A DNA stretch of 23,635 nucleotides from a virus: the IMG/VR virus record IMGVR_UViG_3300000117_000257, positions 1 through 23,635 of that record; one strand, 5' to 3'. A program made the translations under genes and the position numbers. The notes beneath the pieces are model-generated. The model saw nothing but the letters and a program-made list of their open reading frames with translations, did not search any database and was not told the origin of the DNA. Below are positions 7,402-13,773 of the stretch, in pieces; position 1 is the first letter of the stretch; the number at the start of each line of letters is the position of its first letter.

Positions 7402-7407
7402 TATAAA
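7402..7407 (+). promoter_or_regulatory. -10-like box 8 bases before a gene without Shine-Dalgarno
   Basis: TATAAA ends 8 bases before the ATG at 7416, which has no Shine-Dalgarno sequence. The -35 match is poor (TATTCA at 7379-7384, 17-base spacer). The call relies on the same spacing being seen before four other genes in this window. Confidence 0.35.
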
Positions 7408-7415
7408 CTAAACTT

Positions 7416-8282
7416 ATGAATATAGACGAAGTACGATTATTAATTAAACAACTTGGTAAAGAACTTTACGCAGATACCCCTGAACGACAAACAAGGGGTC
7501 CATTTAGTGTGGATACGTATGAAGGACCTATGACCAAAGAACAAAAGTTAGCTGACGTAGAAGCTTACCAAGCGGAAATGGTGGAGAAAGAAGCCTATCG
7601 CGACGCTTTAATGGAGTTAGAGGATGCTTTAGTAGATGCTTCACCTAGCGTAGGCGAGAAATTAATTGCTAATTTTTTAAATCTTTTTCCAATGGGCAAA
7701 CGTAGTAGCACGGGAATAGGCAGCTTGGTAGGTAAAGAAATCGGAGGAATGACAGAGGCTGAAGCTGGAAGAATTAAAGACATAGAACAAGAAATGTACA
7801 AACTTAATTCTATTTTTCAGAAAGAAGGGCGAGGACTAAAAGAAATAGAATCTTTGAAAGCAGAGAAAGAAGGGATTATGTCCATGCTTGGTAAAACTCC
7901 TCTTACAAAGAAAACTTTGCTTACAGTCGAGAATAGCACTGTAAACGTTTTAGATGAAAACTTCGCTAAAAGAAATCCAGGAGTTGTAAATTCGATTCGT
8001 GGTGCAGAAGGGCAATTTTACCCTACAAAAAATGTAGACGCGTTAAAAAAACTTTCTCCTACAGATTCAAAAAATGTTTTAGATATATTTAGAGCTGAAA
8101 AAAGAAGTTTAAAAATGATGCCAGAAGTGCAAATGTATGGAAGCAAAGAAAAAGCTGAAGTTTTTCGAGACATTGATAAACAATATGAAGAAATATTTAA
8201 TATATTGAATTCAAACATAAAAGGCTACAAAGATGGTGGCGTAATTATGAACTATGGTGATTATGGAAGGAGCTACATTTAA
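7416..8282 (+). CDS. Phage protein of unknown function, helical, charged
   Basis: 288 residues, not recognised. The sequence is mainly helical and charged, with a Lys/Glu-rich middle (about 120-165, GRIKDIEQEMYKLNSIFQKE) likely to form a coiled coil, and no signal peptide or membrane helix. The C-terminus GYKDGGVIMNYGDYGRSYI carries the Tyr-Lys-Asp-Gly-Gly type ending I associate with minor virion or late proteins in marine phages, but that is weak evidence. There is no Shine-Dalgarno sequence; a -10-like box lies 8 bases before the start. Its stop overlaps the nuclease start as TAATG. A virion-associated or ejected protein is one possibility. Confidence 0.75.
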   Translation: MNIDEVRLLIKQLGKELYADTPERQTRGPFSVDTYEGPMTKEQKLADVEAYQAEMVEKEAYRDALMELEDALVDASPSVGEKLIANFLNLFPMGKRSSTGIGSLVGKEIGGMTEAEAGRIKDIEQEMYKLNSIFQKEGRGLKEIESLKAEKEGIMSMLGKTPLTKKTLLTVENSTVNVLDENFAKRNPGVVNSIRGAEGQFYPTKNVDALKKLSPTDSKNVLDIFRAEKRSLKMMPEVQMYGSKEKAEVFRDIDKQYEEIFNILNSNIKGYKDGGVIMNYGDYGRSYI

Positions 8283-8701
8283 TGTATGAATACAATTGCA
8301 CAGTGGAAAGGGTGGTCGATGGAGATACTATCGACGTTGTGTTGGATCTTGGTTTCGATATTTTGTATAAGTCTCGTGTTCGTCTATATGGTATTGATAC
8401 TCCCGAATCACGTACTCGTGACAAAGATGAAAAGGCTAGAGGAAAAATGGCTGGGGCTTTCTTAGAAGAAGCTATCGAGGACGGAGAGAAAGTAATCATA
8501 CAAACAAAGCTCAAGGACTCCAGAGGTAAGTTTGGTAGAATCTTAGGTGATGTCGTTGTAGATGGCATAAACATCAATCAGCTCATGGTTAAGTGCCACC
8601 TGGCGGTAGCCTACCACGGCCAGTCAAAAAACGACGTAGAAGCCGAACACATGCATAACAGAGACGTTCTTATTGAGAAAGGAATGTTCGAACCCGTATA
8701 A
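8282..8701 (+). CDS. Staphylococcal-nuclease-like (thermonuclease) protein
   Basis: 139 residues spanning a full SNase OB-fold domain. Motifs: VVDGDTIDV (11-19), RVRLYGIDTPESR (32-44) and GKFGRILGDVVV (82-93). By eye the catalytic set of S. aureus nuclease is kept: the first calcium-binding Asp in DGD (D15), R34, D39, T40, E42 and R86. It should be a calcium-dependent sugar-nonspecific nuclease acting on DNA or RNA. It has no signal peptide, so it acts in the host cytoplasm, for example in host DNA breakdown or DNA trimming, or it is carried in the particle. Translation is coupled to the upstream gene by TAATG, with GAAGGAG just before. Confidence 0.92.
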   Translation: MYEYNCTVERVVDGDTIDVVLDLGFDILYKSRVRLYGIDTPESRTRDKDEKARGKMAGAFLEEAIEDGEKVIIQTKLKDSRGKFGRILGDVVVDGININQLMVKCHLAVAYHGQSKNDVEAEHMHNRDVLIEKGMFEPV

Positions 8702-8811
8702 ATCCCTATACATATCCCATAGCCTGAAGTAGAATAGATTTGCGCTACAATATTTTTAACCTAGCTGGATAGGGAGTAGCGTAGGTTTATTAATTACCTG
8801 AATTCCAGAGA
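8702..8811 (+). other. Short non-coding stretch with a possible hairpin
   Basis: Non-coding by inspection. TACAAT at 8746-8751 could be a -10 box, but the matching -35 (CTGAAG, 16-base spacer) is weak. AACCTAGC (about 8759-8766) can pair imperfectly with GCGTAGGTT (about 8779-8787), giving a hairpin with no strong T-run. This may be a 5' leader structure for the small genes that follow. Confidence 0.3.
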
Positions 8812-8946
8812 GTGCCAGCAGACGGTGCGCTCCATAAAGATAACATCTGCAGGGAGAGCTGTTCGAGCCAAACCAGGAAGCCTTACGTCAAATATAAAGG
8901 CAACCTCTCCAGCCCAGTGATCTCCCACAACCTGAGGAAACTATGA
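8812..8946 (+). CDS. Possible small basic protein
   Basis: 44 residues from a GTG start. The frame contains NICRESCSSQTRKPYV and KYKGNLSSPVISHNLRKL, basic with two cysteines four residues apart. The last codon and stop overlap the next gene as ATGA, the same coupling seen throughout this genome, and this is the main argument that it is real. It is slightly richer in G+C than its neighbours, and the ribosome binding site (CAGAGA) is poor. An unstopped frame upstream adds only a few codons with no better start. It may instead be an untranslated leader that happens to be open. Confidence 0.42.
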   Translation: MPADGALHKDNICRESCSSQTRKPYVKYKGNLSSPVISHNLRKL

Positions 8947-9212
8947 AGATAAAGAAAGGAACAATAACAGCTGACGTTTACGAACAATGCAGCCCTGAAA
9001 TGAAAAAATGGTTTGACGAAGCGGGACCTGAAGAACACGTTATGTTGCTCGAAGGACTGGTAGAACACAATCTTGTACCGCGAGAGATGTTTGAATTGAT
9101 GAAGGAAGTTATACTCAAGCACGACGGACAAATGACTCAAGAACATTACACTGAGTTTCTTGCTATGTGGTACAGCCCTTCTTTTCAAGGTAAAAACTTT
9201 AAATTGCACTAA
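8943..9212 (+). CDS. Small acidic phage protein, function unknown
   Basis: 89 residues, not recognised. It is helical, acidic in the middle and aromatic near the end (HYTEFLAMWYSPSFQ). There is no signal peptide or membrane helix. GAGG lies 7 bases before the ATG. The regular helix pattern (EMKKWFDEAG, EEHVMLLEGLVEH, REMFELMKEVILKH) suggests a three- to four-helix bundle. It sits between the nuclease and the Gly-rich protein, in the part of the genome read toward the terminator at 10234. Confidence 0.75.
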   Translation: MKIKKGTITADVYEQCSPEMKKWFDEAGPEEHVMLLEGLVEHNLVPREMFELMKEVILKHDGQMTQEHYTEFLAMWYSPSFQGKNFKLH

Positions 9213-9232
9213 CCCCCTTATTTCTTTATTAT
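9204..9232 (+). promoter_or_regulatory. Strong promoter for a near-leaderless transcript
   Basis: TTGCAC at 9204-9209, a spacer of exactly 17 bases and TATTAT at 9227-9232. Only 9 bases separate the -10 box from the ATG at 9242, so RNA would start within a few bases of the start codon. This is the best-formed example of the leaderless arrangement in the window, since both hexamers are recognisable. Confidence 0.6.
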
Positions 9233-9241
9233 TAACCTATT

Positions 9242-10114
9242 ATGATAGGCGATAGCGGCGGAATGGGCGGAGGCGGAGACGACTCCATAGACATAAAATT
9301 ACCTTCTTCTTTTTCAGGATACGGCTACGGTGGTGGTGGCATCAACGTTGCTGACTTCGGAGGGGACTACACTAGAGGACTTATAAATGCTGGGTTTGCG
9401 CCTGGCAATTTTGGTTTACCAGGAACTTCTGCTGATTATCAATCAGGTGGTAAGTTTAGTCCAGAAGGCATCGCTTCTTTGACTCCAGGCGGGTTTGAAA
9501 CTACAGGGGAAACAGGAACTTTAGATGGTGTTGACGCTGTGTTTGCTACAGCTAAGGCTGTAGATCCTATCGCATCCATGTTAAAAAACTACGGGAGTGA
9601 CATTAGCTTTACTCCTGACCCACAAACACCTGACATGTCTTCTTTCGTCGCACCTGGCGATCAACCGCAAGGCTCTTTCCTCGGTAACGTAGGTAAGAGT
9701 GTTACCAGTTTTCTAGGTAGATTGGCAAAAATACATCCAGCGACACGTAATGCAACTTTCGCCTTAGGTTTTATTAAAGGCCTGCAAGATGCTAAAGATC
9801 CAAAGTCTTTTGTAACGAACGTAGTAAAGCAACTCGGCGCGAGCAAAATCGGCTCCAACCTTGGCTTATCTGGAATACAGAAACAAGGTGTAGGCAGTCT
9901 TATTAATATGGCCAGAGGCAAACAAGACCTTGGTCAAACTATTAAAGGGCTAGGTACTTCTGCTGCTTTCAGGAAGGCTGCACCGTCAATCTTTAAATCG
10001 GCGTACGACAAAGGCGGAATGAACGGTGTTTACGCAGCAGCTGCAGCTCTGTCGATGGCACAAAAAGCTGCTATGAGAAAAGCTATGCAACCAGGACCTG
10101 GCGGTGGCGGGTAA
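9242..10114 (+). CDS. Gly-rich phage protein with Ala-rich helical C-terminus, possible virion/ejection protein
   Basis: 290 residues. The N-terminal 40 residues are very Gly/Ser-rich and look disordered. The middle (60-140) is low complexity. The C-terminal half (150-285) is basic and amphipathic, with KSVTSFLGRLAKIHPATRN, LGASKIGSNLGLSGIQKQG and MNGVYAAAAALSMAQKAAM, ending PGPGGGG. I do not recognise a named family. Composition and size recall internal virion or membrane-interacting phage proteins, so a structural or ejected role is an inference. The start lacks a Shine-Dalgarno sequence but lies 9 bases after a well-formed promoter, which favours this ATG over the internal one at codon 8. 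Confidence 0.78.
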   Translation: MIGDSGGMGGGGDDSIDIKLPSSFSGYGYGGGGINVADFGGDYTRGLINAGFAPGNFGLPGTSADYQSGGKFSPEGIASLTPGGFETTGETGTLDGVDAVFATAKAVDPIASMLKNYGSDISFTPDPQTPDMSSFVAPGDQPQGSFLGNVGKSVTSFLGRLAKIHPATRNATFALGFIKGLQDAKDPKSFVTNVVKQLGASKIGSNLGLSGIQKQGVGSLINMARGKQDLGQTIKGLGTSAAFRKAAPSIFKSAYDKGGMNGVYAAAAALSMAQKAAMRKAMQPGPGGGG

Positions 10115-10235
10115 AGGATCTAAGCCAAGGCCTCTCTCGGTATCTGCTGATAAGTTCAGCGATAACTGGGATAAGATCTTTGATCGGCCTAAAAAATCAT
10201 TAAGCGGTAGCCTGTCGGGTAAGAAAGATATATAA
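10104..10235 (+). CDS. Small conserved phage protein (GKGSKPRP type)
   Basis: 43 residues from GTG at 10104, overlapping the previous gene by 11 bases. The sequence contains AGKGSKPRPLSVSADKFSDN and WDKIFDRPKK. I recognise the pattern Gly-Lys-Gly-Ser-Lys-Pro-Arg-Pro followed by a short linker and Asn-x-Trp-Asp-x-Ile-Phe as a small basic protein recurring in many phages, of unknown function. AGGA lies about 8 bases upstream. The stop codon overlaps the first base of the terminator stem, so it is the last gene of this transcription unit. Confidence 0.75.
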   Translation: MAGKGSKPRPLSVSADKFSDNWDKIFDRPKKSLSGSLSGKKDI

Positions 10236-10271
10236 AGGGAAGATAACGTTAACTTAATCTTCCCTTTTTTT
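10234..10271 (+). terminator. Strong intrinsic terminator
   Basis: AAAGGGAAGAT (10234-10244) pairs perfectly with ATCTTCCCTTT (10257-10267) around a 12-base loop, followed by a run of seven T that begins in the stem. This is a classic rho-independent terminator closing the rightward unit that ends at 10235. Confidence 0.92.
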
Positions 10272-10342
10272 GTGGACGAAGGACAAGGGACTACGGACGA
10301 TAGACTACGTAAGGGGGACTCGGAACGACGGCCCAAGGACTT

Positions 10343-10372
10343 TCTAACCTGAAGCCTACTTTAAAGGTTAGA
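10343..10372. repeat. Inverted repeat, 8-base arms
   Basis: TCTAACCT (10343-10350) and AGGTTAGA (10365-10372) are perfect complements around a 14-base loop. Confidence 0.75.
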
Positions 10373-10448
10373 TCTAAGTTATTGATTCTGTTGATAATAA
10401 AAATCTTCTAACTTTGGTAAGGTTAGATCGTAAGCTATTGATTTTATT
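10364..10448. repeat. Pair of about 30-base direct repeats
   Basis: 10364-10392 and 10419-10448 share AAGGTTAGATC, TAAG and TATTGATT in the same order with one inserted base and a few substitutions. Each copy begins with the ARGTTAG motif of this region. Confidence 0.7.
10407..10427. repeat. Inverted repeat, 9-base arms
   Basis: TCTAACTTT (10407-10415) and AAGGTTAGA (10419-10427), one mismatch (a G-U pair in RNA), loop GGT. As DNA it is a 21-base near-palindrome typical of a dimeric repressor site. Confidence 0.7.
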
Positions 10449-10589
10449 AGCAATATTTCTATTCCTATATAAGAAAACCTAACCTCACCTGTAATATTTC
10501 AAAAAGATTTCATGAATACGCTAAAAAGCTAGAAAATATATTTTTCAGGTTAGAAGTGGTAGAAATATAAGTCCTATAAGGGTTTCCGT

Positions 10590-10608
10590 CTAACTTTGCA
10601 TAAGTTAG
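10590..10608. repeat. Inverted repeat, 7-base arms
   Basis: CTAACTT (10590-10596) and AAGTTAG (10602-10608) are perfect complements around TGCAT. A further ARGTTAG half-site follows at 10612. Confidence 0.7.
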
Positions 10609-10655
10609 GTCAGGTTAGAAAGTGCTGAGAATGTTGAAAAAATGCGGGTTTAGAG

Positions 10656-10673
10656 CTAACTTGGTAGAAGTTA
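10656..10673. repeat. Inverted repeat, 6-base arms
   Basis: TAACTT (10657-10662) and AAGTTA (10668-10673) around GGTAG. It lies about 30 bases before the terminase promoter. Confidence 0.6.
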
Positions 10674-10703
10674 TGTATTATCTGTCCCATATATAATTAA
10701 AAC

Positions 10704-10731
10704 TTGTTACTTTTTATTACCTTGGTATATA
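10704..10731 (+). promoter_or_regulatory. Promoter for terminase small subunit, near-leaderless
   Basis: TTGTTA (10704-10709), a 16-base spacer and TATATA (10726-10731), then 8 bases to the ATG at 10740, which has no Shine-Dalgarno sequence. The TTG at 10704, which could be misread as a start codon, is better explained as this -35 box. Confidence 0.5.
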
Positions 10732-10739
10732 CTTCGCAG

Positions 10740-11240
10740 ATGCCAAAAGGAACATCAGGAAACATATCAGGTAAGAATGATAAACATCTAACACCTAAGC
10801 AATTGCTTTTTGCTAAGGAGTACGTGTACAACGATGGATCTAAAACACAAACAGAATGTGCGCTTGCGGCGGGCTACGCTGATACTTCTGCAGCTGTCAG
10901 GGCTTCGGAGCTTTTAAACCCACAGAAGTACCCGCTTGTGGTTCGTTATATACAGGGCCTCCAGGCAGAGCTGGATAAAAAGTTTGAGGTAACATTCAGT
11001 AGACACGTCAGGCAGTTAGCCAAGATCAGAGACCAAGCCATTGATAAAGGTAATCTTACTGCGGCAGTATCGGCAGAGGTGCAAAGAGGTAGAGCGGCTG
11101 GCTTGTATGTGGAACGTAAGGAAGTCAGGACAGGCACGTTAGATTCGTTAAGTGAAGTAGAGATTAAACAAAGAATACAGAAACTACTGGGAGACTATAA
11201 ACCTCTACTTGAAGTAGAAGATGCAGTTATTGTTGAGTAG
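10740..11240 (+). CDS. terS: Terminase small subunit
   Basis: 166 residues from ATG 10740. A basic N-terminus is followed by LTPKQLLFAKEYVYNDGS and TECALAAGYADTSAAVRASELL (about 24-62), the helix-turn-helix of the Terminase_2 type, in which the LTxKQxxFxxEY and AAIxAGYS-like blocks recur. A long helix (about 65-130) for oligomerisation follows, then an acidic end. The small subunit recognises the packaging site and loads the large subunit and the prohead. It lies 6.6 kb from the large subunit gene, separated by the minus-strand small genes, whereas the two are usually adjacent. It is transcribed from its own promoter next to the repeat-rich region, which may hold its binding sites. It converges with the small gene at 11227. 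Confidence 0.88.
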   Translation: MPKGTSGNISGKNDKHLTPKQLLFAKEYVYNDGSKTQTECALAAGYADTSAAVRASELLNPQKYPLVVRYIQGLQAELDKKFEVTFSRHVRQLAKIRDQAIDKGNLTAAVSAEVQRGRAAGLYVERKEVRTGTLDSLSEVEIKQRIQKLLGDYKPLLEVEDAVIVE

Positions 11241-11373
11241 CTTGCTTCTTCTTGCGTTTGTAAGCTTGCAGTTTTATTACCCATCTTTTAGGTGTAGTCC
11301 GTTTACTTACTAGCCCGTTAGCTTCTTCTGGGCAATTTTCTTTCCAATTTTTATCTAGTTCTTTTAAATTCAT
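11227..11373 (-). CDS. Small basic phage protein, unknown
   Basis: 48 residues starting MNLKELDKNWKENCPEEAN and ending with a very basic tail (KRKKKQATQQ). The start overlaps the stop of the upstream gene as TAATG. It is the last gene of the long leftward run, and its end overlaps the terminase small subunit gene by 14 bases tail to tail. I do not see a terminator between the two. The Lys-Arg-rich C-terminal half suggests nucleic acid binding, which is inference only. Confidence 0.68.
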   Translation of the reverse strand: MNLKELDKNWKENCPEEANGLVSKRTTPKRWVIKLQAYKRKKKQATQQ

Positions 11374-11696
11374 TAGTCATAACTCCCTAACATATCTACA
11401 AAGTCCCTTAGTGTATCTTCCTCAGGTTCCATATCTTTATCATCATAATCTTCCCAAGATATAGTATCGATTGCTTGCTTGTGTGTCTCTACTAATGTAT
11501 CCGCTACGTCCTGAAGTTTGTTGACCAGTCGTGGATGTGTGTCAAGCGGACAATCAATACATAATTTATATTGTCCGTTCTTGTTCTTGCTGTCTATCTT
11601 TAGAAATACAGCTAAGTCTCCTAGCTGTCCACGTCTGAATATCTGTACTACAGCTTTCGCTTGTGACTTATCCAAGTATGCTATGCGTCTGTTCAT
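11373..11696 (-). CDS. Phage protein of unknown function
   Basis: 107 residues. The N-terminal half is basic and beta-like (MNRRIAYLDKSQAKAVVQIF, then LAVFLKID), with two Cys in KLCIDCPLD. The C-terminal 35 residues are strongly acidic (SWEDYDDKDMEPEEDTL). Not recognised. The start ATGA overlaps the end of the upstream gene by 4 bases. Confidence 0.75.
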   Translation of the reverse strand: MNRRIAYLDKSQAKAVVQIFRRGQLGDLAVFLKIDSKNKNGQYKLCIDCPLDTHPRLVNKLQDVADTLVETHKQAIDTISWEDYDDKDMEPEEDTLRDFVDMLGSYD

Positions 11697-11947
11697 AATT
11701 GTTTTATCCTTTTTGGGTTTTCTATGGGTGGGTTTAAGTCTAGATAAAGCTCGCTTGTTAGTTCTTTCCTTTGTTCGGGCGTTACCTGGCTGGTGATCCG
11801 TATGTCGCGTTTCTTTATGTTACCTGTCTTCCAATAAATACTTTCGGGTGGATCCATTTTGAGAGTCCAATCTATTGTCCCGTGGTTATCAGAATCAAAT
11901 TGCATGGTAGGGTGGCAATCAAACCTGTCTTTGTATAGTTCAGTCAT
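11693..11947 (-). CDS. Small phage protein, unknown
   Basis: 84 residues, mixed charge, with a central block WTLKMDPPESIYWKTGNIKK that suggests a small beta-rich fold. Not recognised. Its start lies 8 bases inside the end of the 48-residue gene upstream, and its stop overlaps the next gene as ATGA. Confidence 0.72.
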   Translation of the reverse strand: MTELYKDRFDCHPTMQFDSDNHGTIDWTLKMDPPESIYWKTGNIKKRDIRITSQVTPEQRKELTSELYLDLNPPIENPKRIKQL

Positions 11948-12086
11948 TAAATTGCATGTATGGTTGCGCTCGTGTCTTTGCGACCTCTATATTGTCCGTG
12001 CCTAATCGTATAGTCGGACGAGTAGAGTCTGAGCAAACCAATACATATTCCCCGCTTAGTTTGTCTAAAATGTACTCTTTAGTCAT
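11940..12086 (-). CDS. Small phage protein, unknown
   Basis: 48 residues beginning MTKEYILDKLSGEYVLVCSD and ending QPYMQFND. It overlaps both neighbours by 8 bases, which tiles the gap between them exactly and is the main support. No domain recognised; the pattern suggests a beta hairpin followed by a helix. Confidence 0.68.
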   Translation of the reverse strand: MTKEYILDKLSGEYVLVCSDSTRPTIRLGTDNIEVAKTRAQPYMQFND

Positions 12087-12285
12087 TCACATCCTCTGTA
12101 AGATTGTTAATGATTTCACTAATTGCTAATTTATGCAATTTCTTGTTGTTGCGTATTGCGTTCTCGTTTGTATCTATATAAACCAATGGAAGGCCTTTAG
12201 AATCTAAAAGCACGTTATATCTAACCCACTTCTCACAACAATTTAGGTACTGCGTCCCTATCCCTGTAATCTTTTGTAGATTCAT
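12079..12285 (-). CDS. Small phage protein, unknown
   Basis: 68 residues starting MNLQKITGIGTQYLNCCEKW. A longer frame is open to 12351, but the start at 12285 is chosen because GGAGAAAAGCTAATG there is the standard junction sequence of this operon and the upstream gene stops in it (TAATG). The body is basic with ENAIRNNKKLHKLAISEI helical. Not recognised. Confidence 0.75.
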   Translation of the reverse strand: MNLQKITGIGTQYLNCCEKWVRYNVLLDSKGLPLVYIDTNENAIRNNKKLHKLAISEIINNLTEDVND

Positions 12286-12482
12286 TAGCTTTTCTCCTCT
12301 TGTATGGCTTGGATATCGTCGGGGTAAATAGATAAGCCTTCTAATATGCAATCGTCATAAAGAGTATCTTTCCAATCTGCTAATTCCTCTGCTTTATTTA
12401 AGGCTTCGTTAAGTTCATTAGCTATTACCTTTTGAGTAGATATTTCCATATCTCTATTTGTTTTAATTACTAACCATTCCAT
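12285..12482 (-). CDS. Small acidic phage protein, unknown
   Basis: 65 residues. The N-terminus MEWLVIKTNRDMEISTQKVI resembles a beta strand plus helix. The helix then runs ANELNEALNKAEELADWKD, and the tail ends in EEKS, encoded by the shared junction sequence. Many phages carry short proteins of this layout whose function is unknown. Its start is again in a GGAGAAAAGCTAATG junction. Confidence 0.75.
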   Translation of the reverse strand: MEWLVIKTNRDMEISTQKVIANELNEALNKAEELADWKDTLYDDCILEGLSIYPDDIQAIQEEKS

Positions 12483-12760
12483 TAGCTTTTCTCCTTATTT
12501 GTAAATAAACGAATCCATTTCTCACTATCTGTTTCCCTCCAATCGTTTATAAGGTATATCGGGTATATAGAACAAAATGTTTCAGTTCTTGGTTTTTCCA
12601 TATCATCATCCCAACATTCAATATCAAAATACTGTCCGTTTATAATTATTTCGTTCCAAGATTGCTCGCCTTGACTATCATCTTGTAAAAACTCTCTATA
12701 TATTTCTTTTGCTTGCACTCTTCCTTGTTCAAGGTGTTCTTTTGTTATCCAATTAGCCAT
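12482..12760 (-). CDS. Small acidic phage protein, unknown
   Basis: 92 residues, rich in Trp and acidic residues (WNEIIINGQYFDIECWDDDMEK, then YLINDWRETDSEKWIRL). Not recognised. GGAGACAAGG lies before the start. The tail NKEKS is encoded by the junction sequence that starts the next gene. Confidence 0.75.
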   Translation of the reverse strand: MANWITKEHLEQGRVQAKEIYREFLQDDSQGEQSWNEIIINGQYFDIECWDDDMEKPRTETFCSIYPIYLINDWRETDSEKWIRLFTNKEKS

Positions 12761-12956
12761 TGTTCCTTGTCTCCTTAATTAATCTGTTTAAGTACCACTC
12801 TGCTTTGAGTAAGTCCTCAAGGCCGTTCTTATGTTTGTGTCGGGTAATATACTTAATGATATTACCCTCCAAGAATCCTAGCTCGTGAGACTGTATGTAG
12901 TCCGTGGTCTCTATACCTTTCTTGTAGTAAGAAGGATTTATTTTATCTTCATCCAT
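12753..12956 (-). CDS. DUF3310-family phage protein (related to T7 gp1.7)
   Basis: 67 residues from ATG 12956. The pattern INPSYYKKGIETTDYIQSH, then EGNIIKYITRHKHKNGLEDL and LKAEWYLNRLIKE, matches the DUF3310 family (NPxHYxxGxIExID...GNAxKYIxRxxxKxGxxDLxKAxWYLxR). T7 gp1.7, a member, is a nucleotide kinase. Whether this short form has activity cannot be told. An in-frame ATG at 12974 lies inside the previous gene with no ribosome binding site, whereas GAGAG precedes 12956, so the shorter form is preferred. Confidence 0.85.
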   Translation of the reverse strand: MDEDKINPSYYKKGIETTDYIQSHELGFLEGNIIKYITRHKHKNGLEDLLKAEWYLNRLIKETRNNG

Positions 12957-12960
12957 GGTT

Positions 12961-13176
12961 TTACTCTCTTTCATCTATTTCTGTTCCGTCGGGAAAGTAA
13001 AAGACTCCATATCCTTCTACAGAATCGCATTCTTCGTCTGTAATTTCGCCTTCAACATAATCATAATCTTTGATTTTTTCTATAGCCTCTTCATTAGTTT
13101 TAGCATCAACTTCTACTTTGTAACCAAACCAAGTAGATTCTTTCCTGTAAAAGGTAACTATCATTTTATCGCTCAT
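12961..13176 (-). CDS. Small acidic phage protein, unknown
   Basis: 71 residues. The N-terminus (KMIVTFYRKESTWFGYKVEVDAKTNEEAIEKI as an idea: strand-strand-helix) is the short beta-hairpin plus helix layout common to many phage accessory proteins, followed by a very acidic end (DEECDSVEGYG, TEIDERE). It starts in an AGGAGTCCGACAATG junction. Not recognised. Confidence 0.75.
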   Translation of the reverse strand: MSDKMIVTFYRKESTWFGYKVEVDAKTNEEAIEKIKDYDYVEGEITDEECDSVEGYGVFYFPDGTEIDERE

Positions 13177-13306
13177 TGTCGGACTCCTCTAATTGCCATT
13201 CTCCACACCAACCACAACTATAATCAAATCCTTGTTTGTACCATTTGATAGGAAGTGCTTGATAGGTTAGTTCACCTGTTTTGTTGCATTTGATACATTT
13301 ATTCAT
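13166..13306 (-). CDS. Small zinc-ribbon protein
   Basis: 46 residues from ATG 13306 (AGGAGTACGACAATG junction). Two Cys-x2-Cys pairs, CIKC (4-7) and CGWC near the end, are spaced as in a zinc ribbon. The tail LEESDNER is encoded by the next junction. The frame is open further upstream, but those codons lie in the neighbouring gene. Probably a small zinc-binding regulator or adaptor; the target is unknown. Confidence 0.78.
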   Translation of the reverse strand: MNKCIKCNKTGELTYQALPIKWYKQGFDYSCGWCGEWQLEESDNER

Positions 13307-13316
13307 TGTCGTACTC

Positions 13317-13457
13317 CTATCTCCAACATTTATAACCAAGGCAATCTTTTTTAGTCTCGCCACAATGCTCACAATACTTTTCGTCTCTTGCTTGTATCTC
13401 TTTGCGTAACCGCTTGATGATATGTTTTTGTATATTTATTATGTTGTCTTTACTCAT
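13317..13457 (-). CDS. Small cysteine-rich (probable zinc-binding) protein
   Basis: 46 residues: a basic helical N-terminus (MSKDNIINIQKHIIKRLRKE) followed by YCEHCGETKKDCLGYKCWR, with four Cys arranged as C-x2-C-x6-C-x4-C, likely a zinc site. It starts in a perfect AGGAGTCCGACAATG junction and ends just before the next start. Basic helix plus zinc knuckle suggests nucleic acid contact (inference). Confidence 0.75.
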   Translation of the reverse strand: MSKDNIINIQKHIIKRLRKEIQARDEKYCEHCGETKKDCLGYKCWR

Positions 13458-13773
13458 TGTCGGACTCCTTTTTATTATGGTAATCGTCTAATAACTGTCT
13501 CCAATTATATTCAAATGTTTCAGGGCAATATTTTGGTTCAGGATCTTCCCAATTAGAAATTGCAGAATGCAATCTATCTGTAAAATGAGCTCCAGCGTCA
13601 AAGTCATATTCATATTTATCAATAAATTCTTCTTTTGTAAGTGTACACAAGTCTTCTTCTTGTGTTTGACCTTGTATCTCTGCATCACACATAGCTATAA
13701 ACTGTTCTTTAAGTTCTTCTAACTCTTCTATATCGTGGTTAGCAAAACTATATACTTCAAATTCTCTACTCAT
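13450..13773 (-). CDS. Acidic phage protein, unknown
   Basis: 107 residues from ATG 13773 in the AGGAGTCCGACAATG junction; the frame is open six codons further but without a ribosome binding site. Strongly acidic and helical (IEELEELKEQFIAMCDAEIQ; FDAGAHFTDRLHSAISNWED). The tail KKESDNE is encoded by the following junction. Not recognised. Confidence 0.76.
   Translation of the reverse strand: MSREFEVYSFANHDIEELEELKEQFIAMCDAEIQGQTQEEDLCTLTKEEFIDKYEYDFDAGAHFTDRLHSAISNWEDPEPKYCPETFEYNWRQLLDDYHNKKESDNE

Larger units (their letters stand above)
10272..10703. other. Repeat-rich non-coding region upstream of terminase small subunit
   Basis: No gene is visible here. From 10343 to 10673 the 7-base motif CTAACYT, or its complement ARGTTAG, occurs at least ten times: 10344, 10365, 10408, 10420, 10479, 10547, 10590, 10602, 10612 and 10656, with a partial copy at 10668. 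Several form inverted pairs with loops of 3, 5, 5 and 14 bases. Two copies start a longer direct repeat. The left part (10272-10340) is a GGAC-rich stretch with no structure I can name. Candidate roles are an operator array, a replication origin, or the packaging recognition site bound by the terminase small subunit encoded next door. Confidence 0.75.

Noticed and set aside
8245-8577. 110-residue minus-strand frame opposite the nuclease
   Set aside because: The plus-strand frame is a clear staphylococcal-type nuclease with active-site residues; the antisense frame is Ser/Pro-rich without features.
8853-8880. GTTCGAGCC resembling a tRNA T-loop
   Set aside because: No acceptor stem or anticodon arm can be folded around it, and the stretch overlaps a possible small gene.
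10704-10739. TTG start extending the terminase small subunit by 12 residues
   Set aside because: The added residues are hydrophobic and unlike the family. The TTG is better explained as part of the -35 box of a promoter reaching the ATG at 10740.
11241-11340. Terminator between terS and the convergent small gene
   Set aside because: Only short AAGCTT-type repeats are present, with no GC-rich stem followed by a T-run on either strand.
12955-13248. 97-residue hydrophobic plus-strand frame
   Set aside because: The apparent membrane helices come from antisense reading of acidic, Glu/Asp/Lys-rich genes. The minus strand has junction ribosome binding sites.
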